The notes under the pieces are model-generated. The model saw nothing but the letters and a program-made list of their open reading frames with translations. It did not search any database and had not been told where the DNA came from. Below are positions 11,607-23,845 of a DNA stretch of 64,000 nt, piece after piece. Numbering within the stretch: the first letter of the stretch is position 1; every line of letters begins with the position of its first letter. Origin of the DNA: Balaenoptera acutorostrata (Eukaryota > Chordata > Mammalia > Artiodactyla > Balaenopteridae); contig NC_080064.1 of NCBI RefSeq assembly GCF_949987535.1, positions 43,419,937-43,483,936 of the forward strand, written 5' to 3'. The translations under genes were made by a program, and so were the position numbers.

Positions 11607-14600
11607 CTGTTGAAATGAAAACAATGGGATTATTAGAACTAGGTCAAAAGGTTTTAAAAATCACCTGGAAGCTTTGCTAAATGCAGATTCCCAGGCCACT
11701 GACCCAGAGATTTTAATCAATAACTGAGGTGGAGTGAGGGAATACAAAGATGATTAAGAGCACAGAGGGTCCAGAATGCTGTACCACCTTAGCTGATCTG
11801 CTCTAGAAAGAAGTTACTTTACTGTTTCCCAAGGTTCTGTGTTCTCCAAGCCTGTGACCACTCTTTCATAGGGTTGTGAAGAAATTTTCCTCATTCTGCT
11901 AGGCTCCAAATTGCTGTCCAGTGGCTCTTGCCCCAGCTCAGATTGATAGTCTCTGCTGCCACTTATAGATGTCCTTTTTAAGGTTCTCTCCTCAATATAA
12001 TCAGAAAAACTAAAAGAATACGGGGAAAAGAAAAGGTTTGACAAGAAGTGCAAGCACAATTTAGATTCTCTATTTTCTTAAAATAACATATTTAATATTT
12101 ACAATTAAAGAAAAAGATGAATCAAGTCAATTGTATATAATAATTTCAGTGTTTATTAATGATAAAGGAACAGAATAGAAAGAGCAGCAGTCATGGAGTC
12201 AGACAGACCAGCTCAACCACATACTAGCTGTGTGACTTTGGGGAAGTTACTCAACTCCTCTGAGCCTATTCCCTCATAAGTGAAGTATTAAAAATAACTC
12301 CCTTGAAGTGTTGTCATGAGCATTAGAAATAATATATGTAAAGCACAGTGTCTAGCAGATAACAGTCATTCGATAAATGGTAATAGTTATTATCATAATT
12401 TTCAGTATCTGGATATGTTTCAAAAGAAACAAAAGGAGAGTCATTCCGGATTTTTTTGCTTTAGCATTATATGTTAAATAAATCAGCAAGTTAATTGTGT
12501 GAGAGCCGTTGTATGACCACGAGAAAGTTTGCAGCATGAGTTATCATGTGTCCTTCCTCTAGGGTTTGAAAAAAGTTTTGTTTTGTTTTGCTTTTTTTAA
12601 ATAAGAAAGACTTTTATTTGGCTTACATCATCCCCCCAACCCTGCCTTCAGCAGAAAAATAAATGACAAAATAGCCACTTTGAATAAAGATCGTTAATTT
12701 CCTCTGAGCCATTTAAAAAATTGGTTTTAATAATTCCTTATGCAACTTTACGATTTTTTTCTTTGGGTTTTTTTTTTCTTTTTGTGAGTTGGAATTTATT
12801 TTTTGTTTTGTTTTTTTTCTTTTTGAGCTGTCAGCAGTCTTGGTTAGGGAACTGCTCGTTTTTTGGCTCTTCCATTTTTTCTACTCGCACGAGAAATGTT
12901 TCCAATCTCCCCTGTTCTCTCTGGTGCTCACTTACCCCCATCCCCCCTACACTAAACTCCTGGCTCTGCCTCCAACTGAGAATCAGGACATGAGGGCCAG
13001 TCCTGCTTCCTGCAACTCACTAGTGGAGGGACCTTGGTCTACTCATATCTCTTCTGTGCCTCCATGTTTTTATCTGGAAAATGGAAGAAAATATAATTTC
13101 CCTGCTTTCTTCATACAGTTCTCAGGAGAAAAGAATATGTGAGAAAGCTTTGTGAGACTGTAAAGCCTAAAAAGTTAATTCACTGGAAGTTACCTGGTTT
13201 CCTGTGATGTCCCACTTGAATCATAAAATGGGAAGAGTATAGGTTTGGGCACTTACTAGCTATGGGATCTTGACAAGCCAAGTCACCTCCCTAAGCCCTC
13301 CACTTCCTGGTCAGTAAAACAGAGATGATAAGCCCTACCCTCCAGCCCCACAGGGCTGTGACACAGACCATATGACCTAAGGAATGTCAATGTGCTTTGC
13401 ATTATGGCTGTTAGGCTATATTCATTGGAGCCACTACTCCTTCAAAGATCATAAGGAGTCCCAAAGCTAAGAGAAAGAATTTTCTTGTTCACTGCCATCT
13501 CCTCCTAGCCTCTGTCCTGATGAAAGAATGCAGTATCTTCTGCCTAAGGGAGAAATAAAAGGAAAGAAAAGAAAAGGGACTGTGTATGGGAGTGTAGGAA
13601 CAGAGAACAGGATGGGTCAGGGACTAAGCAGGAAGATTAAGCAGCTTGCTAGGCTAGGACCTGATGCAGAGGGCGATGGACTCACAGAACATCTGGAAAC
13701 CCGGATTGGGGCAGGGCAGGTGAGAGAATTCCGGCCCATCTCTATGCTGAGAGTCGCTAGGCTTTTCCAATGAGGTGCAGGGACCCTGTGATAAACTGGA
13801 TGTGTTGGTTTGGCTGAGTGGGTAGGGTGGAGTAGGACTTGGGAGTGCCAGACCCAACTAGAACTTAAAAGGAAAGGATGCCTGCAAGGGTGATGTCAGC
13901 GTTGTGCAGAACTGTATCACAAGACCAAAAAAAAAAAAAGAGATAATGCTGGAGTTTCAGAAATGTAGTCTCTCAGGATTCGTCCCAGACCTGCTGGATC
14001 AGAATCTGCATTTTATTAAGATCTGAGTGATTCATACGCATGTTAAAGTTTGAGAAACATTCCTTCAGCATGGTTTAAATTCTCAAATAGAAAGGTTTGC
14101 CTACTTGAGGAGGAAGATAGAACTCAGAGCAATTAGTGTCAAATAATTTTTAAATTTTGTAGATGAACAAAGAAACTGTTTAAAGTGTGTGCCTTAATGT
14201 TTTCAGTGGAAAAAAAAAAAAAAACCCCAGTGCATTTTAAGGGAACAATCAGATAAGGCATATTAATATGACCACATATTTTTTCAAGATGTAGAAAGTT
14301 CCTATTATTTATTAAAAAGGGACAACTGAAAACAAAAAGAGATAACAATGGGAATTTGTACAAACTGTATCCACATTCTTCAGATAAAAAGGAACAAAAG
14401 AAGGACATATGTCTCTCTTCTTCCTTCTCTCCTGAACCCCTACTATGCACATGGTAATTTACATACTTCATCTCCTTACACTTGTGTGCTGGCCTCACTG
14501 AGTCAGGAAAACAAGAAAGTCTAAATAAATAAATAAACCAAGAAAGCTTCAAATTGGGGGTGTCTGTTCAAGAGACCTTTAGCAGCCTTGAACTGTAGAA

Positions 14601-15649
14601 ATCACTGGTCAGAGATAGAGATTTCACTGGCTGTAGAACATTCCAGGATACACCCAAGGTCAAGTGGCTGCAGTTTCTAGAGGCTCTATTGTACAGTGGG
14701 TGTAGTCAATAAACAAGGACTTTGCGGGCTGACAGACCTTTGAATCCTGTCTCTCCCATGCACTAGCTGTGTGCTCTTGGGCACATCGTGTGACATTTCT
14801 GATTCTCAATTCTCTCAAACATAATACAGGGTAATAATAAGGGATATTAATGCTCACTTTCCCTTCCTCTCCAAGGGAATTCCAAGACTACGCATTGATA
14901 GATTGCAGTTTCCAAGAGGCCTCCTGGGCTAAAGCTTTCACTCTGGGGCAGGCACTTGACGTGCTCTCTTTCTCCTGAGTTGGGAAAGAATCCTCCCCAT
15001 TTTCAACATCAGGTCTCATTGGAAGAAAGCAACTCTGTGAAGGCCTGAGTATCTGAGCCCTCCTGTTTTCCTTCAAATCAGAGCCAGGAAAGGTAACTGG
15101 CAGAGAAGAGGGTGGCTAGGCCAGGATTTGTCATCATGGCTGGGATAATCAGTCCCAACATCTATCTGGGGATTTTAATATTTCGAAGTTTTACCACATC
15201 TCTTGATTTCCTTTTATTTCCAGAACTACCCCAAGATTCACATAGGACCGGCCTAGCAGTATAAAGTATTGGAACACTGAATCTAGCCTCAGAAAGGCCT
15301 GCATTCAAATTCTAGCTTTTCTGCTTACCAGATGTGTCTTCAGGCAAGTTAGCTAACTTTGCTGAACGTCAGTTTTCACATTCAGAAGTAGGAGATTTCA
15401 TAGTGAGAGTTAAATGGCATTTGCAAAGTCTCTGAAATAGTGCTTGGTACATGGTAGAGACTCAATAAATTTTAGCTATTATAATTATTAGGATGAATAT
15501 AATTAATCCCATTTTAAAGAGGAACAGTTTGAGGTTTAGAAAGGTCAAGACTCACTCAAGTTTTGTAATTTCCAGCCTGGAGCTCTTTCTACTTTGTGGA
15601 AACTTTAGAGGGACTGTTCTTCCCTGGCTCTGAGCCCAGAGAGATTTAC
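11607..15649 (-). other. CALR4: CALR4 intron 7
   Basis: An hAT MER20-like fragment lies at about 11655-11735 (aatcacctggaagctttgctaaatgcagattcccagg) and another related piece at about 13945-14065. Forward MIRs at about 12185-12370, 13225-13400, 14700-14845 and 15260-15480. The rest is unassigned. Small ORFs here have no support. Confidence 0.65.
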
Positions 15650-15792
15650 CTGCCAAAGGTCCAGGCCAAGGACACTAATGTTATAATAGTGACAAATGGT
15701 TGGGTTGGGCTTATATTCAGGGTTGTCTATTTCTGGATAAATCCACTCCCCCGATAACTGGGATTGTGAATGATCCGAGGTTTCCATTGTCC
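15650..15792 (-). pseudogene. CALR4: CALR4 exon 7: P-arm type-2 repeats and WIYPEIDNPEY segment, 1-base deletion
   Basis: 143 bases between gattag| and |GTAAAT; CALR exon 7 is 144. The first part reads GQWKPRIIHNPSYRG in the frame handed on by exon 6. The remainder, GEWIYPEIDNPEYKPNPTIC then VLGLDLWQ, is in another frame. The break falls in a run of five G (C run at 15748-15752 on the plus strand) where six would keep the frame. Homopolymer length is a common sequencing error, so this lesion deserves a read-level check. Confidence 0.94.
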
Positions 15793-16621
15793 CTAATCAA
15801 AGCACCAAAGAGTGAACATAGCATTAGTATTTTTCCATTCTTCTCATGCAATCAGAAAGATTAATCAACTAGGCATAAGGATTCAGAGCAGGATTCCTTG
15901 AGCTTCTCTCCCTTTCTTCAAGCTAATGCACAAGACTCTTCCAGGTTCCCCTTTCTACCCAGAGGGATAAGAACAAGGTAGCAGAGACCCATTCTGAGCC
16001 TGGTCCCAGCTCTCTGCATAAGTTTGTTCATGATGTTAAGAAAATGTAGCTTCACAGGGACCCACAATCTAAGGACTCTGGACTTGGGGCCATTCTCTTC
16101 CTGGTGTGCAGTGTAGGAAACTGTGACCAAATAAAACAATGTTTGTTTCAGTCAGTATTATCTCTGGACCATTTGATAGTTGATTCCTTTAGTTCCCTCT
16201 CATTTCTGACATAAGGTCAGGACTTAGCCCTTAAAAAGAAGTTCCCCCACCCTCCCCCAACATGTTTGGCTCATTCATGTCCTACCCTTCCCCTTTCTGG
16301 ACCACTTCTGAGACTTCCGGTTCCTGACCCCAGACCCATTTCCTGTTTTGATCATGTTCCTTTGACTGATTTCCACCACTCCGGACAAATTCCTTGCCTA
16401 GGGCTCCCTGGACCTCCGCCTCCCAGCATCAACCTTGACCAGACCACCTTCTCTCAGATAGGCACAGCCCTGAGAACACGGCCCAAATGAGGCTACAGTC
16501 TTATGGAGAAGGGGAAAGGAGGAAGATGACCACAGGATCTCAGAGTTTCTGTTCTGTAGATTAAAATTTACATCTCTTCTCTCTAGTTTCTCATACCGAT
16601 TGGCAGGAGAGACCCCCTCAC
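15793..16621 (-). other. CALR4: CALR4 intron 6
   Basis: 829 bases with no repeat that I can name with confidence. No exon-like sequence. Confidence 0.6.
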
Positions 16622-16735
16622 CTTATACTTCAGGTTTGATATCAGGGGCTCTTCCCACTCCCCATTCATTGCCTCATTCCAGTCGTCTGGCTTCTTGGCT
16701 TCCAGGTCTGGGATGTATTCAAAGTCTTCCAAGTC
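16622..16735 (-). pseudogene. CALR4: CALR4 exon 6: P-arm repeats
   Basis: Exactly 114 bases between ttttag| and |GTGAGG, as in CALR exon 6. Reads [19 protein letters not shown], then [19 protein letters not shown]. It carries the third type-1 repeat ([14 protein letters not shown]) and the first type-2 repeat ([13 protein letters not shown], against GEWEPPVIQNPEY in CALR). The Pro of NPEY is Leu here. Open frame. Confidence 0.95.
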
Positions 16736-18969
16736 CTAAAACAAAATGTTCCTCCATGAGGGCAGATGGGTGGGCCGGAATGAAACTGGGGTACAGAGTA
16801 CAGTAGGGTTGGACCTGGCGCCCTACCCCTGCCGCTCTCCTGTCCTCACCCCTGTGAAAGCCCAGCTCAGGACTCTGCAAACAAATCCAAAACATACAGG
16901 AGAGAAAAAGCCTTTAAGCAACTCCAGTGCCTCTTCATATTCTCTATCCTTCTGACCTTGACTACTTTAAGCTCAAATAAGATGGGAATTTCCCTTATCC
17001 TGGCCCTCTCCCTTCCCCAGTTATGTGCCCCGATTGTCAGAACAAGTCTTCTAGCCTGAGTCCCTCTTCCTGAAGGCCTCTATTAGTGACCTGCCTTGTA
17101 CCCCAGCATGCTCCCAGATCTGTATCAGTCCTCCTTTGTACCCCAGGTCCCTTCTATTTCCTAAGACAGAGCTCCAAGTCATGGCCTGTCCTAACGTTCA
17201 TATTTCTTCTGCTCTGGAGCCTCCAAAGTTTTGCTCTATCTACCTGGCAGTTCACCTTGGTGCTGACCACTTCCCAGACTTACTAAAGGCTTTGCTGCCA
17301 AGCCCACTAGACTCACAGTCATTCAGCAGCATGAAGTTCCCTAGCTCCTGGGATGTCTCAGCTGTTTTGTGGTTCCTGAGACATTAACAGTCAGCGTCCT
17401 CTCCTGGGGGCTATAGACTTGATAGATCCCAGCCTATCTAAGTAGTCTCCAGCTTCTCCGGGTCTACTCAACAGGGAGCATAGAGGCCTGCAGCCTCTCC
17501 CCTCTCCCCCAGGCCTTGATCCAACCCTGACTACATCAGGTGCATGGTCCACACCAGGAGGGAGAGTCTATGGTTAGTCTTGCTGCCCTGAGCCTGCCTG
17601 TTGGGTCTGGAAGTAAACTAGTCCCTAATTCTCCCAGGGTGCTGAAGATCCAGACACTGCTTGATCATCTGCCTTAATTCCCTGACTACACCTCCCTCCC
17701 CCTGGGTTTGGAGCCCATTGAATCTCCCTACACATGGCTGGGCCACTGCCCACCTCTGTACAGGCCTCTCCTTACGGAATGGATTCCGGTTGCTGGGTGC
17801 CATGCTGCTCCTTGCTGAACCCTGAGCATCTCCTCTGCATGAGGGTGAACCTGCTCTGACCTCAGGAGCAGCAGCCCAGCAGGTGAGGCCCTCCATGACC
17901 TGGCTCCAACAGACCCTTCCAACTCATCTTCCATCACTCTCCACCTTGAACTTTATGCTCCTAAAATACTAAACTGCTGCTTTCCGTTCTTTATATAACC
18001 ATGTTACTTTCCACTTAACTGATGTGCCTTCACTCCTGCTGTTCTCCGGGTCTGGAATATTTTTCCTCCAAATCAATTTCCCTTGCTGTAATGAATTTAC
18101 TGTTTGAAATTCAGCACATGATTAACACATAAATGCCATGTATTAAGAACTTATTATGTACCAGGCACTATATTATGTATATTAGCTCATTTAATCATCA
18201 CAACAACCTTCACATATAGGTATTATAATAATCCCTGTTTGTGAAATTTCACAGCAGTTATATTCCTTGCCCAAGGTCTAACTGCTTATAGGTGGGGTTT
18301 CGTAGTTAGTAAATGGTGGAGCTCAGATACAAACCATATCTGTCTGACCCCAAAGTCTATGTTTCCAATCCCTAGGTTAACCAAATCACTGAAGCATGCC
18401 TCCTCCTTCCCAGAACACCACCTGCACCCCAACTCAGCCTGAGTTAGGAGCCTGTTTGGGGCTCCCACAGGATTTGGCTTCCCTGACTCTCACCATTAAT
18501 TACACAGTGTGACCTGCATCTATGTACTTGTCTGTATCCCTCACTAGATTCTGAGTCCCAGGAGGATTCTCAGTCCCTGGATTGTTCTATTCATAGCTGT
18601 ATCCAGTACAGCTTTCCAGTGAATGATAATGAATCAGTGAGTATATTCCACATATTTCCCATATCAATAACTTTGGAATCAAAGAGATCCAGGTTCAAAT
18701 GTTGGTTCTAATGCATGTGTGCCTGGGCAAGTCACTTCATTTTTTAAGCATCACTTTCCTTGTCCTCATAGAGGCTTCTAGCAGGGTCAGTAAATCCTCA
18801 ATAAACGTGAGGTGCCTCCCTCTTCCCTCAATGCCTCTCTGGATACCAATATTTAGCTGGACACCTCCTTGAGGGAAAGATGCTCCCCGTTTCTGCCCCA
18901 TTGTTCCTAGCTTCCTTTGCCCATCCCCACAGCTAAGATCCCCTCCTGCTTCCCAGTGAAACACCTCAT
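16736..18969 (-). other. CALR4: CALR4 intron 5, with defective 5' end
   Basis: Begins (minus strand) with AT instead of GT. Holds an L2-like stretch at about 17905-18090 (catgacctggctccaacagacccttcc, ctgttctccgggtctggaatattttt), a reversed MIR at about 18130-18360, an L2 3' piece near 18515-18610 and a MIR piece at about 18660-18750. Confidence 0.65.
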
Positions 18970-19179
18970 CTCAGGTTTCTTATCTTCAGGATCCTCTATT
19001 TGTAGGCGTTCATCCCATTTCCTTGGTTTCCGGGCATAGGGATCTTTTATCTTCCTGGGAGGCAAGAAGTCCCAGTCGTCCTCCAGGTCCCCAGCTGCTA
19101 CTTGCTGGTTGTCAATTTTGACCTCATAAGTAGCATTGGGGTGAATAATCAGAGTGTACAGGTGAGTGTCTTTATTGAT
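18970..19179 (-). pseudogene. CALR4: CALR4 exon 5: end of the N domain and start of the P arm, donor mutated
   Basis: Exactly 210 bases, as in CALR exon 5. Starts INKDTHLYTLIIHPNATYEV and continues KIDNQQV, then the very conserved LEDDWDFLPP, then P-arm type-1 repeats (KIKDPYARKP..WDER, QIEDPEDKKPE). The second Asp/Glu-Trp of the first repeat has become RKWDE. The reading frame is open. The acceptor tttctag is intact. The donor should follow GAG at 18970, but the two bases there are AT (18969-18968), giving GAG|ATGAGG instead of GAG|GTGAGG. The nearest GT is 5 bases further, at 18964-18963, and would shift the frame. Confidence 0.94.
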
Positions 19180-20420
19180 CTAGAAAGGGAACGAGGAATA
19201 TTTCAGTCCCCTGTTGGACCTCAAGCATTAAATGCACCATCTAAAACAGACCCTCAGTTCCTGAATGCCACCTCCCACACAGTCACAAACACACTGTACC
19301 ACATCCCTCATCCCATTGCTCTGGCTAACCCAAAAGAGACTTTGGGTCTCATTCCCCTGAGTACACACTCCTCTGGACTCACCTAGTTCCCATCCTTCCC
19401 TTCATCACAGCTCTGGTCATTCTTTGATCTTGTCTGTTTTTCTGTCTGTCCCACTAGACTCTGAGCTTCTCAACAGCAGGGATCGTTTCTGACTCATCTG
19501 TTGTATCTGCAGGTCCCAGCACAATGCCTACCCTGAGCAGGATCCCAGGGAGTCCCTGTATGCACAGTCCTGCTAGGGAAGGACTTGGCCCCAAACACAA
19601 GTTCTCCAATGAGCCAGGACCTAGGGGCTTCTCTAGACTCAGTCTCTGCCTCTCCCCTGTGCTCTACTTGTGCCAAACTTCTTGCAGTGCTACTCTTTCT
19701 CAAGTCTCCTTGACTTTTCTCATGTGATTACCTCTTCCAGTAGCTCAGTCCTCCCTAAAATTGTCACCTTCCTTTACAAGACCAATTCATGCTCATCATT
19801 CAAAATTCAGCACAGTAGAAAACTTCTTTGTGCTTCTCTGAAGCATTTCCTAAGGCACCAGGTTGGGTAGGGGGCCGCCTCTGTGCTCTCACAGACCCCA
19901 ATCAGACTAGGTAGTCATTCTCCTTTGCTTGACTCTTACCGTTACTGGACTCTGAGTTCTGTGAGATTAGAGGCCATGCCTGGCTCACTCTATCCCCAGC
20001 CCAAGGCCCAGCACAGAGTTGGCATTCAGTGATTTCCTGTTGAGTCGCTGATGAAATCCAGCTATTATCCTCCAGCCAACCTAGATCTCTCTAACCCTGA
20101 TGTTACTAAGGTAAACTCACCACCCATTTCTAAGTCCAGCACTCCCCACCTCCCCCATCTCTTCCAATATCTAGCAGTGGGGAAGTGGGCCATGGCAAGC
20201 ATTGTTCCAAGAGATAAGCTTACATGACTTCCTAGGCTTTCAGATCAATTGCTTCTATGTGAAATCCTGTAATTTACAGCACTTCTCTGGGTCTATTTTC
20301 TAATCTGCAAAATGGAGATGATAGTACTTAATTTATAGGGGTGTTGTAAGGATTAAATGAGATAACAAATGCAAAATGGTTATCCTTCCCCCTAGGCTGA
20401 AGACCAGCCCACACACTCAC
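19180..20420 (-). other. CALR4: CALR4 intron 4
   Basis: Two L2 3'-end copies in plus orientation: about 19420-19540 (ctgtcccactagactctgagcttctc, cccagcacaatgcc) and about 19730-20050. A forward MIR end lies at about 20270-20370. Confidence 0.65.
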
Positions 20421-20515
20421 CCTGCGCTTGATGGTCTTGTTGTTCTCATGGTATTTCCCTTGATAACGAGGGATGACTTGTACTTTGTTGTTGCCAAAGC
20501 CACAGATGTCAGGGC
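20421..20515 (-). pseudogene. CALR4: CALR4 exon 4: second disulfide Cys and end of the lectin site
   Basis: Exactly 95 bases between tttctag| and |GTGAGT, matching CALR exon 4. Reads PDICGFGNNKVQVIPRYQGK followed by a basic, Asn-rich stretch ending NKTIKRR. PDICG keeps the second disulfide Cys and the sugar-contacting Asp of CALR. The following V.VI..Y.GK pattern matches VHVIFNYKGKN. The segment is more basic and less conserved than in CALR. NKT is a possible N-glycosylation site. No stop or frameshift. Confidence 0.95.
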
Positions 20516-20659
20516 CTAGAAATTAAATCCCAATACATGATTTTACATCACTTTTAGGCAGTTTGCCTGTTTTGTGGCTAAGACAGACATAGCAAGAAAG
20601 AGATAGCACTCACAAATTTAGGATTATTTGAGGAGAATTTAATAAAGAGACTATTTTAA

Positions 20660-20786
20660 TTCTTTGTTTTGTTTTGGGTTTTTTCTGTTTTTGTTCTTTG
20701 TTTGTCTGTTTTTTTTTTTTTTTTTTTTTGGCCACACCATGCGACATGTGAGATCTTAGTTCCCCGATGAGGGATCGAACCTGCGT
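20660..20786 (-). repeat. Short CHR-type SINE, head-truncated
   Basis: Reversed: long T tract, ggccacaccatgcgacatgtgagatcttagttccccgatgagggatcgaacctgcg, then it stops before the tRNA head. An imperfect target duplication, taaagagactatt and taaagggactatt, flanks it. Confidence 0.85.
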
Positions 20787-21309
20787 AAAGGGACTATTGT
20801 AAATGGTGGGGGCAGGACATTGAGAAAATATAAGGAATAATGCTATGCTCCAGGCTATTCCCATCCTTAAGCTTGAAGGGGCTAGGAGAAGGGGCAGTTA
20901 CCAAAGCCCCCCCAAAAAAAGGAGTTCAGTAGAGAGGGCAGCCAGGAGATAAGCTGTGACTTTCAGTCAAGGGACACAACTCTCCTCCCTCCCTGTGATC
21001 TTCCGCCAGGGTTCCATTGACTAAACCCAACTGAAAGCCCCTCCTGTGCCAGGCACTTAATACCACGTCATTTAATTCTCACAAGGAGGTATTACTATCT
21101 CCACTTTTAGTTGGGAAAATTGTGGCCCAGAAAAGTTAAGCAACTTGCACAAGGTCAAACAGCTAATAAGTAGCATTGCTGGGCTTTAAACCCAAGTCTA
21201 ACTAGAAACAGAGCCTGGGGCTTTTCCTGTTTTGTGAAAACTTTAAAGGAAACTGTTGATTTGTGAGTCCAGAGAGCTTAACCTGGCAAAGGCCCAAGAA
21301 TAGGGGTTT

Positions 21310-21662
21310 TTTTAATATAAATTTATTTATTTATTTATTTTTGGCTGCGCTGGGTCTTCATTGCTGCGCGCGGGCTTTCTCTAGTTGCAGCAAGGGGGGC
21401 TACTCTTCATTGCGGTGCGCGGGCTTCTCACTGCGGTGGCTTCTCTTGTTGTGGAGCACGGGTTCTAGGCCCGTGGGCTTCAGTAGTTGTGGCACATGGG
21501 CTCAGTAGTTGTGGCTCGCTGGCTCTAGAGCGCAGGCTCAGTAGTTGTGGCGCACGGGCTTAGTTGCTCTGAGGCATGTGGGATCTTCCCAGACAGGGGC
21601 TCAAACCTGTGTCCCCTGCATTGGCAGGTGGATTCTTAACCACTGTGCCACCAGGGAGGTCC
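21310..21662 (-). repeat. CHR-type SINE, long form
   Basis: Reversed full element from the T/TTTA tail to gggacctccctggtggcacagtggttaag. Target duplication ccaagaatagg.ttt on both sides (about 21293 and 21664). Confidence 0.92.
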
Positions 21663-21748
21663 CACCAAGAATAGGTTTTAACCTAGTTTTTCTACCTAAT
21701 TTCCCATGCTATTGCTCTCTGACTATCCTAAACATGTGCCTGCGTGCA

Positions 21749-21786
<38 letters not shown>

Positions 21787-23149
21787 AGTGTGCTCTAGCC
21801 ACACTGGTCTCATCGTTTTTCTACTTGCATTTGAATTTCATGTCTCTGAGCTTTTGTACACACAGTTTCCTATGCCCAAATTACATTTCCTCTATCTCCT
21901 TTTCTGCTTATTAAAATCTAACTCATTCTTCAAAGAATAATTAATACCTTCTCCAAAAAGCCCCCAGGTGGACTGAGTCATGCCATCTTTTGTGATTTCA
22001 TAACTCCTCATCAATACCTTTGTAAAAGTATGTCTTCATTCTGCCTTTTAAAAAATGATGCATGTGCCTGTGTCCACACCAAGCAGAAGGCAAAAGGGTA
22101 AAGTAGAAAAAGCCCAGGCTTTACAGCCAGGCAGACTGTGTTCAAAATCTGACTTCCGACTTACTCATCTTGGGCAAATTTCTTGCCTTTGTTTTCTCAT
22201 CTGTAAAATGGAGATGTTATTAGCCCAAACTTGTTGGGTTGTTTGAGCATCAAATAAATAATATTCATTTGAAAAGGAAAAAAATCACATTAAAAAAACC
22301 TATTTCCAATTTCCCTACTACAACCACCGTGTACATTACAGACATAAGCGCCTTGTGAGAAGGGTAGATTCTGAAAAAAATAGTGATGGGCAGACACATG
22401 TTTTAGACCCCCATAGTGCTCTATTGGTCTACCTAAGAAAGGGATTGAAAAATAAGAAAGAGATTGATAGATAAGAAAGAGAGTTGAGGGAGAAGGGATT
22501 CAGACAGAAAAAGGACGAAGCAGCTGAAGAGGAGGATTTTGGCGAGGGCAAGAGAGATATCTGGAGCTCCCTGGGAAAAGAAAAAATATCTAGAGAGAAT
22601 TTTAAGGAAATGTTGATTTATGATGTGTAGTTTAACCCTTTCCTCTGAATTTGTGCAAAAACCTTCAGTAAAGTCCACATTCTTCACCAATGATTTGGGA
22701 GTTGGATTAGTTGCTGTTGTTTCTTGGTTTTTTAAATATCAACCACGTTGAAACTGAGCTAAGTAAGAGCTGGACTGCCCCCAAGGAGGCCCAGTATACT
22801 GAGGTTACAGATGCAACACTTGGATGCACTACAGATATTGGATAAAGGTGATTTCCCTAACCTTCTGTGCCTTTCTCTCCCTGAGGGCAGGAACCTCCTT
22901 CAGAGCACAAAGCCTTATTGTAATAGGTACATTTGAGGGTATCTACACAGTTTCTGATCCCTTTCTCTTTTTCTTAGAAATGGAAAGTGTCTCTCTGTAC
23001 TGTAGCCTTGTTAATACCATGTGACTCTTCACCTCTATATTAACATTTAGGTTTAGAGTTGCTTTTCTCAGGTCTTCTAAGAGTCTTACCACAGAGGGAG
23101 TTGGAGCTATCACATTAGAAATTTCCTGTTCCAAAGAATACAAAGAAGA

Positions 23150-23275
23150 ATGTGTATGTTCGTATGTGTGTGTGTATACAAAAACTGTACATATATAACT
23201 GAATCATTTTGCTGTACAACAGAAATTAACACATGGTAAATCAACTATACTCTAATACAATAAATTTTTTAAAAT
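23150..23275 (+). repeat. Short L1 3' end
   Basis: Ends like the other L1 3' UTRs here: actgaatcattttgctgtacaacagaaattaacac, aatcaactatactctaatacaataaa. Severely 5'-truncated. Confidence 0.75.
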
Positions 23276-23364
23276 ATAAATTTCCATCTGAGCCTTTTCT
23301 ACAACTACAGTGGCTCTCATTAAGACCTCACAGGGCTGACAGCGACTACTGTCAGAGAGCTTAC

Positions 23365-23568
23365 CAAACATGATGTAATACTCGGATTCTGAATGCATAT
23401 CCTCCTGGTTCAGGGTGTCAGGAGAGAGTTTCACGAACCCGCCACCGCAGTGGATGCCTTGCTTGTGTTTTACTGAAAACTGAACCACCAAGGTCTCGTT
23501 CTCATTGCTGAATGGCTTGAACCTGGTGGAGAGGGCATAGAATTTGGCATCTTCACTGGTCTGGAGAC
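23365..23568 (-). pseudogene. CALR4: CALR4 exon 3: core of the N globular (lectin) domain
   Basis: Exactly 204 bases between tctcag| and |GTAAGC, as in CALR exon 3. The open frame starts GLQTSEDAKFYALS and ends SEYYIMFG, with TLVVQFSVKH and CGGGFVKL between, against QTLVVQFTVKH and CGGGYVKL in CALR. The Cys of IHCGGG is the first half of the conserved disulfide (Cys105 in human CALR precursor numbering). The glycan-contacting Tyr109 of CALR is Phe here, while the Tyr and Met of SEY.IMF are kept. No stop or indel. Confidence 0.96.
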
Positions 23569-23845
23569 CTGAGAGCAGAGAGCACAGAATCTTTAGATTT
23601 AAATACCTTAAGAGCAGCCAGAGAAACCTAGCACTTGGTCTCACCAATCTCTGCTACCTTCTTACTCACCTACTGCATGCCAGGTGATGTCCTGGATGCT
23701 TTACACACAATATCTTATTAAGCCTCAGAGCAACCCTGCAAAATTGGTACTATTTTCACTTTTACAAATTAGGAGTCTGAGTCACAGGGAGGTGAAGTGA
23801 CCTGCCTAGGGCCACAAGGCTAGTAAGGAACTAAACTGGGATTTT

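Larger units (their letters stand above)
20516..23364 (-). other. CALR4: CALR4 intron 3
   Basis: Contains a truncated short CHR SINE at 20660-20786, a reversed MIR at about 21030-21235, a long CHR SINE at 21310-21662, a (CA)n tract at 21750-21784, a forward MIR at about 22090-22260 and a short L1 3' end at about 23150-23275. Confidence 0.7.

Noticed and set aside
14139..14552. 137-codon minus-strand ORF
   Set aside because: Low-complexity, Phe/Ser-rich translation of AT-rich intron with no domain, splice context or known match.
18965..18970. Intron 5 of CALR4 as a U12-type AT-AC intron
   Set aside because: The donor reads ATGAGG, not ATATCC, and the acceptor before exon 6 is a normal TAG. 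A GT-to-AT point change explains it.
23252..23647. 131-codon ORF taken as one protein
   Set aside because: The middle is CALR4 exon 3 (23365-23568). The two ends are intron and L1 sequence read through.
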